The notes beneath the pieces were generated by a model that saw nothing but the letters and a program-made list of their open reading frames with translations, ran no database searches and was not told the DNA's origin. Of a stretch of DNA of 5,865 bases, positions 1-5,040 are shown piece after piece. Position 1 is the first letter of the stretch. The number at the start of each line of letters is the position of its first letter. The position numbers and the translations under genes were made by a program. Source of the DNA: Flavobacteriales bacterium (GTDB taxonomy: Bacteria; Bacteroidota; Bacteroidia; Flavobacteriales_D; Sanyastnellaceae); contig CANGVZ010000155.1 of NCBI GenBank assembly GCA_947457285.1, positions 1 to 5,865 on the forward strand, written 5' to 3'.

Positions 1-1737
1 CAGCTGCGCTTTAAGTTCATCGCGCAGGCGAGTTACACGTCGATACAGTGTAGCTTCCTCAATGCTGAGTTCGGTGGCAAGTATAGCAGTCGCAAAATAT
101 GGCACTTCCTGGCCAGATTTTTTGAGCCTAAAATTAGGAAGCAATTTCTTGATAAGCTCATAATTAGCCCCAGTAACTTTATAGCCCCCCTTAAAAACCA
201 AACCGTCATCAGCCTCGCAAAACTGAATCTTGTAACGCTTTAGCCCATCAAGCGTTTCCTTGAGTTTTGCATCGTAGTTGTCGGGTTTTATAGGCTCAAC
301 TTTGCTTCTGTTAAAGGCTAGTGCAAGAAGGCTTCCAGACGGTATTGGTGAAGGATTTTGAAGTAATGCAGAGCTGTTTTCTTCCAGGCTTTTCTCCAAT
401 ACGGAAACCACATCACTGGCGTGCCTTTGGAACATACTAAAAATCTTCTCTTCCGCCTGCGCTGTGGTTAGAGGCGCAAAACAACGAAGCGCGGGAGATA
501 TGGCAGGATATTCGGTAGCAAAGCGATCCCGTGTCATACCGATAAGATGTTGGGCAAACTTCACATAAGATGCAGCCATGACCATGCCGTTATCTTCGTC
601 CTGGCTTCTATCGTCGAGAAGCAAATCCACCATATAATTCGCTGCGGCTTCGTGTTCTCCTAAACCTGCCGCCAAAATCCCAAAGCGGCGATCAATACAT
701 TGCGAACACATGCCGCAGTGTTTTTGATGCTCTGTCCAAATTCGCGGCCTGGTGCAGCTATTGGTCATAGGAAGCATATCTCCCATGCCATACTGTTTAA
801 TTTTCTCTATGATCTCTTTCTTTGTTAGCCACTGGTAAGGATGGTCAACTTTGATGTCTTTATTCAGCACCAATGAGAAAATTTGTCGGAATCCTTCTAT
901 TACTTTAGGGTGAGTTGTGCGTGTGGCACGTCCTCCGCGTATATCCTTTGTGATCGGGAGATTTAAGCTAACAACGCCATTTTCGTAAAAACTGAAACGG
1001 TCTTTGCCCATCATGTGCATAATGCAGGTAGCCAGAGACGCAAAAAGGAAAGAGCGTGTGCGCTGCGTGTATTCAATAGCGCGTGAGCCTTTGTTTCTTA
1101 CTGCAATCGATATGTAGTTTACCTTTTTGTCATGACCTTTTTCTGCCAGAGCATTAACAAGGTTTTTTTGAACGGCTTTTACCTTATCGGCAGAGTGATG
1201 CCCAACCAGCGTCATTTTTCTATTGTTCCCGACAATACCTTCAACTGCTCCCGCAAATGAATCTAAACCACCAGAAAAAAGTGCAATCTCATCGGTATCA
1301 ACGAGGCTATCTGAAAAATCAAAGTAGCCCTGTTTCTCAGCAAGTGGCGATGTCGCCGCTACAAAATCAAATTGGTAAGTCTCATCGGATAGAAACGCCA
1401 AAGTGTCCTGTAAAACTTTCTTCAGTTCCACACTATTCCATACGTCAGGCTTCCTAACGGGAATCTGAAAACTCATCACCCTTCGCCATTGTGAACCATA
1501 ATCTTTCAAAATATCGGTGCCACGTGAGCAGCGTTGATCGGCACAATAAACATATGCAGCAATCTCCAGCAAATCGAGCAGTTCATCAGGTATATTGGCC
1601 ATCATCGCTTTGCTTATGGAATCAATCTTGAACTCGATGTTCTTGCCGTCACCCTGAACATCTAATTCGAGTACACGCTCTAATTTTGGTTTTGTTGGTG
1701 GCTTCAGACCACCGCAAAAGATGTTATGCTGCTCCAT
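1..1737 (-). CDS. QueC-like PP-loop ATPase with long extra domains, probable antiphage-defence enzyme (3' end cut by window edge)
   Basis: Translating the minus strand from the ATG at 1737 gives 579 residues without a stop, so the C-terminus lies beyond the left edge. The core is QueC-like: the PP-loop SGGLDS is at residues 155-160, RTRSFLFASLA at about 226-236 resembles the RNxxFLS segment of QueC, ENGVVSLNLP is at 252-261, and a zinc site is formed by C328, C341, C344 and C347 (C-x12-C-x2-C-x2-C). Classical QueC is about 230 residues and converts 7-carboxy-7-deazaguanine to preQ0 using ATP and ammonia. This protein adds about 150 residues before the PP-loop and more than 200 after the zinc site, ending in a helical stretch (about 545-577) that looks like a winged helix-turn-helix. 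Large QueC-like proteins of this kind occur in Qat (QatC) and type IV CBASS (Cap9). The start is supported by GAGGA about 10 bases upstream, and it overlaps the preceding gene by 14 bp, so translation is probably coupled. The QueC-like assignment is firm. The defence role is inferred, and membership of Qat proper is not shown. Confidence 0.85.
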   Translation of the reverse strand, partial: MEQHNIFCGGLKPPTKPKLERVLELDVQGDGKNIEFKIDSISKAMMANIPDELLDLLEIAAYVYCADQRCSRGTDILKDYGSQWRRVMSFQIPVRKPDVWNSVELKKVLQDTLAFLSDETYQFDFVAATSPLAEKQGYFDFSDSLVDTDEIALFSGGLDSFAGAVEGIVGNNRKMTLVGHHSADKVKAVQKNLVNALAEKGHDKKVNYISIAVRNKGSRAIEYTQRTRSFLFASLATCIMHMMGKDRFSFYENGVVSLNLPITKDIRGGRATRTTHPKVIEGFRQIFSLVLNKDIKVDHPYQWLTKKEIIEKIKQYGMGDMLPMTNSCTRPRIWTEHQKHCGMCSQCIDRRFGILAAGLGEHEAAANYMVDLLLDDRSQDEDNGMVMAASYVKFAQHLIGMTRDRFATEYPAISPALRCFAPLTTAQAEEKIFSMFQRHASDVVSVLEKSLEENSSALLQNPSPIPSGSLLALAFNRSKVEPIKPDNYDAKLKETLDGLKRYKIQFCEADDGLVFKGGYKVTGANYELIKKLLPNFRLKKSGQEVPYFATAILATELSIEEATLYRRVTRLRDELKAQL

Positions 1738-2533
1738 TGCCTATATTCCTCATTCTGTATTCTTTACGCATTTTTTCTGTGGCAATGCTGGCAAACCCCG
1801 CCACGTCTTTTTGAGCAAGCTCTTTTTTGTCTTGATATTTTGCCTTCGCATACCACTCGCGAGCAAATGTTCTCATAATGTAAGAAGCCTCCTGGTTATG
1901 GCGCACATTGTTTTGTTCAAACATAATCATGTCAGGAATTGATTGGCACACGCCTGATTTTCCAAGATGCAACGGTAATACGCGATCAAGAAAATACTGG
2001 ATATTATGCGTTCCGAATGTGGCATAGAACGACTGTGCCATATCGCAAAATCCATCAGGTGTAGCAGCCTGTTTCAGAATGAGGTGCGTCCCTGACTTCG
2101 GATCACCAAACAGCTCCAAATTTGCAGCTGGAGCAGGTTTGGTGAGTAAGTTATTCATCACTGCTATGGCAGCCTCTTTTGCCATAACCCCCAGGTCTGT
2201 TAAGCCACTACGCGCATTTCTCTGCACATTATTGATAGCATCCTCAAAGGCAGCGATAATATCTGTACGCTCTGGCTTATCGGGGACATCCAATCCAATC
2301 TTTCTTAGCCCTTCGCCTAAATTTTCCTCACATGCCGCCATAGGGATTTTGCAAAGCAGGAACATTGCTTCGCGAAAAGCGGGGTCGTCTTTCGCAAGAG
2401 CAAAGGATTTATCGCAAGCATCCAGTACAGCATCCGCCAGCGTATCCACGCTGACGTCCCCTTCGGCTATGAGTGATACAATGTCACGCCACGCCTTTGT
2501 CGCTGCTAACTTTCCAAGCCTTTGATGTCCCAT
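1724..2533 (-). CDS. Uncharacterised 269-aa helical protein with N-terminal Met-Gly, partner of the QueC-like enzyme
   Basis: I do not recognise a named family. The protein has no signal peptide, membrane segment or clear catalytic motif. It is predicted by eye to be mostly alpha-helical and soluble, with an acidic-to-mixed N-terminal half (residues 10-130), a linker rich in Pro and Ala near 132-138, and a lysine/arginine-rich C-terminal helix (about 223-262). It begins MGHQRLG, so methionine removal would expose glycine. That is notable because QueC-like enzymes of defence systems have been reported to attach a 7-deazaguanine to the N-terminal glycine of a partner protein (recalled, not checked). 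The gene occupies the place that qatB holds before qatC, but no QatA-like ATPase lies upstream and I see no clear QatB sequence. Its stop (TAA at 1724-1726) lies inside the first codons of the QueC-like gene. The ATG at 2533 is the only in-frame ATG available. The ribosome site is weak (GGA about six bases upstream), so the start is probable rather than certain. Confidence 0.85.
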   Translation of the reverse strand: MGHQRLGKLAATKAWRDIVSLIAEGDVSVDTLADAVLDACDKSFALAKDDPAFREAMFLLCKIPMAACEENLGEGLRKIGLDVPDKPERTDIIAAFEDAINNVQRNARSGLTDLGVMAKEAAIAVMNNLLTKPAPAANLELFGDPKSGTHLILKQAATPDGFCDMAQSFYATFGTHNIQYFLDRVLPLHLGKSGVCQSIPDMIMFEQNNVRHNQEASYIMRTFAREWYAKAKYQDKKELAQKDVAGFASIATEKMRKEYRMRNIGNGAA

Positions 2534-2628
2534 CGCCCATCCGTTGCTCGCGCCTTCGCATCTTAGTTGTCTCTCTGCATTCTCTTTTCGCGTCGAGGTT
2601 TCAAAACATTCAAAGGATCATCAATAGC

Positions 2629-2657
2629 TTGATTGACTTTTGAATTAGGTTCATTAT
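2629..2657 (+). promoter_or_regulatory. Possible sigma70 promoter for the rightward UmuD-like gene
   Basis: TTGATT (2629-2634) and CATTAT (2652-2657) each match four of six consensus bases and are separated by 17 bases. The start would be near 2664, giving a leader of about 50 bases. An alternative, TTGACT (2633-2638) with TATTCA (2655-2660) at 16-base spacing, is weaker in the -10. No E. coli-type LexA box (CTG-N10-CAG) is visible here. Confidence 0.3.
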
Positions 2658-2661
2658 TCAA
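2640..2661. promoter_or_regulatory. Candidate operator: dyad with arms TTGAAT and ATTCAA
   Basis: Perfect 6-bp inverted arms lie at 2640-2645 and 2656-2661, separated by 10 bp. The dyad covers the -10 elements of both predicted divergent promoters, a natural place for a repressor to act on both. Two GGTTC direct repeats (2648-2652 and 2665-2669) lie in the same segment. A 6-bp dyad is expected by chance about once in a region of this size when many spacings are allowed, so position is the main support. Confidence 0.25.
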
Positions 2662-2681
2662 TGCGGTTCGATAAAAGACAA
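2653..2681 (-). promoter_or_regulatory. Predicted sigma70 promoter for the leftward QueC-like module
   Basis: On the minus strand TTGTCT (2681-2676, four of six consensus bases) is followed after exactly 17 bases by AATAAT (2658-2653, five of six). Transcription would start near 2646, leaving a leader of about 110 bases before the ATG at 2533. It is the best promoter-like pair in the intergenic region. Its -10 overlaps the best rightward -10 candidate. Confidence 0.45.
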
Positions 2682-2716
2682 GCGTAAATCTTCTTAACTT
2701 AACGAATGATAGCGAA

Positions 2717-3232
2717 ATGGCGAGAGGTGGAGCACGTCCTGGCGCGGGCAGACCGCGAGGGCAAGGAAAGTACAAAGAATCAACAAAACCGGTGCGTGTG
2801 CCGGAAAGCATGGTTGGAGATGTTTTAGAATTTTTGTCCGGTAAAGGGCATCGCATCCCCCTCTATTCCAATGCTGTATCTGCTGGAACGCCTTGCTTTG
2901 CGGAAGATGACGTTGAGGATCAGGTTGACCTGGGAAAGTATCTTATCCGAAATCCGGCATCATCGTTTCTTGTCAGAGCGTCTGGCTATTCAATGATTAA
3001 CGCTGGCATCCATCCAGGTGATTTGCTTCTTGCTGACAGTGGTATTGAGCCGCGCAATGGCAAAATAGTGATTGCGGCGGTGGATGGGCATTTGACGGTA
3101 AAACGCCTGAAGAAATCCCGAAATGAAACAGTGCTGATGCCTGAGAATGATGACTATGATCCCATACTGCTGCATAGAGACAATAATGTGACGATATGCG
3201 GTGTGGTTACGATGGTTTTACATGCAGTGTGA
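2717..3232 (+). CDS. umuD: UmuD-like S24 self-cleaving peptidase with AT-hook-like N-terminal extension
   Basis: The protein is a LexA/UmuD-type S24 serine peptidase of 171 residues. The expected cleavage bond is A56-G57 (SAG, aligned with the C24-G25 bond of E. coli UmuD), the nucleophile is S92 in SGYSM and the general base is K129 in LTVKRL. Spacings of 36 and 37 residues between these three points equal those in E. coli UmuD (24, 60, 97). RecA filaments formed after DNA damage normally trigger this cleavage. The 32 extra residues are all at the N-terminus, which is rich in Gly, Arg and Pro and contains GAGRPRG at 9-15, similar to the AT-hook core that binds the DNA minor groove. Similar N-termini occur in other plasmid and mobile-element UmuD-like proteins (recalled). 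No umuC follows, so a role as DNA polymerase V subunit would need a partner elsewhere. The gene diverges from the QueC-like module and might regulate it (inference). No good Shine-Dalgarno precedes the ATG, but the family-like MARGGARPGAGRP start supports it. Confidence 0.9.
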   Translation: MARGGARPGAGRPRGQGKYKESTKPVRVPESMVGDVLEFLSGKGHRIPLYSNAVSAGTPCFAEDDVEDQVDLGKYLIRNPASSFLVRASGYSMINAGIHPGDLLLADSGIEPRNGKIVIAAVDGHLTVKRLKKSRNETVLMPENDDYDPILLHRDNNVTICGVVTMVLHAV

Positions 3233-3250
3233 GAATAGGGAAATTGCGTG

Positions 3251-3278
3251 TTGTTTATTCCGTGATTTCCTGTATTTT
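3251..3278 (+). promoter_or_regulatory. Weak candidate promoter for the helix-turn-helix/hsdMS operon
   Basis: In the 74-bp gap after the UmuD-like gene, TTGTTT (3251-3256) and TATTTT (3273-3278) are separated by 16 bases, with three and four consensus matches. The start would fall near 3285, about 20 bases before the helix-turn-helix ATG. The gap is large enough for a separate promoter, but read-through from the UmuD-like gene is equally possible because no terminator is visible. Confidence 0.25.
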
Positions 3279-3306
3279 CTGAATCGAAACTCATTCGGGT
3301 GAGGCA

Positions 3307-3480
3307 ATGAAAAGCGACATCATGACCATCGACGAGGTAGCAGACTACCTCAAGCTGAAACTGAAAACCGCATACCACCTCGCTGCGAAGGGTGATATTC
3401 CAGGCTTTAAGGTCGGCGGTTCATGGCGTTTTCGGCGCAGTGAAATTGAGCGTTGGATTCGTAAGCAGGAACAGAAATAA
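3307..3480 (+). CDS. Small helix-turn-helix protein (excisionase/AlpA-like, HTH_17 type)
   Basis: This 57-residue protein is essentially one DNA-binding domain of the MerR/excisionase superfamily. A helix-turn-helix starts at about residues 6-14 (MTIDEVADY) and continues through KTAYHLAAKGDIPGFKVGG (20-38). The typical wing follows, with SWRFRRSEIERWI at 39-51 and a short basic tail. The GGSWRF...EIERWI pattern is characteristic of this family, and the length is normal, so it looks intact. It ends 12 bases before hsdM in the same direction. Such proteins are often found directly upstream of type I restriction genes or act as element regulators and excisionases. Here a transcriptional regulator of hsdMS is the simplest reading. 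The GTGAGG ribosome site is only two bases from the ATG at 3307. The next in-frame ATG (3322) would still give a whole domain but has no ribosome site. Confidence 0.85.
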   Translation: MKSDIMTIDEVADYLKLKLKTAYHLAAKGDIPGFKVGGSWRFRRSEIERWIRKQEQK

Positions 3481-3492
3481 AAAGGGAAAAGT

Positions 3493-5040
3493 ATGACGGG
3501 CGCAGAACAACGTAAAAAGCTACAAAGCCAAATCTGGGCTATTGCCAATGATGTGCGCGGCGCGGTCGATGGCTGGGACTTTAAGCAATACGTGCTTGGC
3601 ACTCTGTTTTATCGTTTTATCAGCGAGAACTTTGCCCTCTACATCGAAGCCGATGACGACAGTATCAATTATGCGGAGCTGTCTGATAGCGTGATTACGC
3701 CAGAGATCAAAGATGATGCCATCAAAACCAAGGGCTACTTCATCTACCCTAGCCAGCTATTCGCCAATGTTGCCAAAAACGCCAACACCAATGAAAGCCT
3801 GAACACAGACTTAGCTAAAATCTTCGTCGAAATTGAGTCCTCGGCGAATGGTTACCCATCCGAAGGTGACATCAAGGGATTGTTTGCTGACTTCGATACC
3901 ACCAGCAACCGCCTCGGCAACACGGTGAAAGATAAAAATGCGCGTCTAGCCGATGTCATCAAAGGCGTGGCTCGGTTAGATTTCGGTGACTTTGATGACA
4001 GCAAGATTGACCTGTTCGGTGATGCCTACGAATTCCTCATCTCAAACTACGCCGCCAATGCTGGGAAATCTGGTGGTGAGTTTTTTACGCCTCAGCACGT
4101 CTCCAAACTAATCGCACAGCTTGCCATGCACAAGCAAACCAGTGTGAACAAGATTTATGACCCTGCCTGCGGTTCTGGTTCGCTGCTACTGCAAGCCAAG
4201 AAGCACTTTGACGCACATATCGTTGAGGAAGGATTTTTCGGTCAGGAAATCAATCACACGACCTACAACCTGGCGCGGATGAACATGTTCCTACACAATA
4301 TCAACTACGACAAGTTCAACATCAAGTTGGGCAACACACTGATCGACCCGCATTTTGGTGATGACAAACCGTTTGATGCCATTGTTTCCAATCCACCTTA
4401 TTCCGTGAAGTGGATAGGCTCCGATGACCCGACGTTGATTAACGATGACCGCTTTGCACCCGCAGGCGTACTCGCACCTAAATCCAAAGCAGACTTTGCT
4501 TTCGTGCTGCACGCACTCAGTTACCTTTCCAGCAAAGGCCGCGCTGCTATTGTGTGCTTCCCTGGTATTTTTTATCGTGGCGGCGCGGAACAGCAAATCC
4601 GCAAGTATTTGGTGGATAATAACTATGTGGAAACCGTCATTTCACTGGCACCGAACCTGTTTTATGGCACCACCATTGCCGTAACGATTCTGGTGCTTGC
4701 AAAAAACAAGAAAGACACCACAACCCAGTTTATTGAAGCAAGCGGTCAGGATTTCTTTAAAAAAGAAATCAACAATAACGTGATGCTCGATAAGCATATT
4801 CAACAAATCATGGATTTGTTTGATAGCAAAGAGAACGTGGATCACGTTGCACGGTCGGTGCCTTATGAAGAGGTCGTCGCCAAGGGTTATAACCTCTCGG
4901 TCAGCAGCTATGTGGAAGCCAAAGATAATCGCGAGGTGGTAGATATTGCCCAGCTCAATGCTGAGATTGAAACCACGGTTGGCAAGATAAACCAACTGCG
5001 TGCGGATATTGATGCCATCGTTGCGGAGATTGAGGCATGA
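3493..5040 (+). CDS. hsdM: Type IC restriction-modification methyltransferase subunit HsdM
   Basis: HsdM is the N6-adenine DNA methyltransferase subunit. Two copies plus one HsdS form the modification enzyme, and adding HsdR gives the restriction complex. The 515 residues match the usual length of about 520. An N-terminal HsdM helical domain (about 1-150) begins QIWAIANDVRGAVDGWDFKQ. The catalytic N6_Mtase domain (about 160-450) has the S-adenosylmethionine motif DPACGSGS at 223-230 and the catalytic NPPY at 300-303. SGGEFFTPQHVSKLI (about 193-207) is the conserved segment before motif I. The C-terminus ends in a heptad-like coiled coil (about 480-515) that in this family contacts HsdS. From memory the sequence is nearly collinear with HsdM of EcoR124I, the type IC prototype. 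The start is supported by AGGGA (3483-3487) five bases upstream. The stop overlaps the hsdS start as ATGA, the usual translational coupling. No missing key residue or frameshift was found. Confidence 0.98.
   Translation: MTGAEQRKKLQSQIWAIANDVRGAVDGWDFKQYVLGTLFYRFISENFALYIEADDDSINYAELSDSVITPEIKDDAIKTKGYFIYPSQLFANVAKNANTNESLNTDLAKIFVEIESSANGYPSEGDIKGLFADFDTTSNRLGNTVKDKNARLADVIKGVARLDFGDFDDSKIDLFGDAYEFLISNYAANAGKSGGEFFTPQHVSKLIAQLAMHKQTSVNKIYDPACGSGSLLLQAKKHFDAHIVEEGFFGQEINHTTYNLARMNMFLHNINYDKFNIKLGNTLIDPHFGDDKPFDAIVSNPPYSVKWIGSDDPTLINDDRFAPAGVLAPKSKADFAFVLHALSYLSSKGRAAIVCFPGIFYRGGAEQQIRKYLVDNNYVETVISLAPNLFYGTTIAVTILVLAKNKKDTTTQFIEASGQDFFKKEINNNVMLDKHIQQIMDLFDSKENVDHVARSVPYEEVVAKGYNLSVSSYVEAKDNREVVDIAQLNAEIETTVGKINQLRADIDAIVAEIEA

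Noticed and set aside
1..1737. Housekeeping queC of queuosine biosynthesis
   Set aside because: The protein is more than twice the normal QueC length, has large N- and C-terminal extensions, and has no queD, queE or queF neighbour in view.
2079..2525. 148-codon plus-strand open frame
   Set aside because: It lies wholly antisense to the 269-residue protein, has a serine/alanine-rich shadow composition and lacks a ribosome site. Other long antisense frames (such as 4291-4596 and 4642-4995 opposite hsdM) were rejected for the same reason.
1724..2533. Assigning the partner as QatB or a CD-NTase
   Set aside because: Position and Met-Gly start fit QatB, but I cannot recognise QatB sequence. No nucleotidyltransferase GS...D-x-D pattern is visible, and no QatA-type ATPase lies upstream.
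2648..2669. GTTC direct repeats as an alphaproteobacterial LexA box
   Set aside because: The GTTC copies are separated by 13 bases, not the 7 of the GTTC-N7-GTTC operator. No E. coli-type CTG-N10-CAG box was found either.
3239..3270. Terminator or operator hairpin between the UmuD-like and helix-turn-helix genes
   Set aside because: The arms GGAAAT and ATTTCC are only six bases, with a 20-base loop, low GC and no following T-run, so chance is a sufficient explanation.
3222..3303. Remnant of umuC after the UmuD-like gene
   Set aside because: A short frame from the ATG at 3222 gives about 26 residues ending at TGA, but they do not resemble the UmuC N-terminus (such as FALxDxNxFYASCE).
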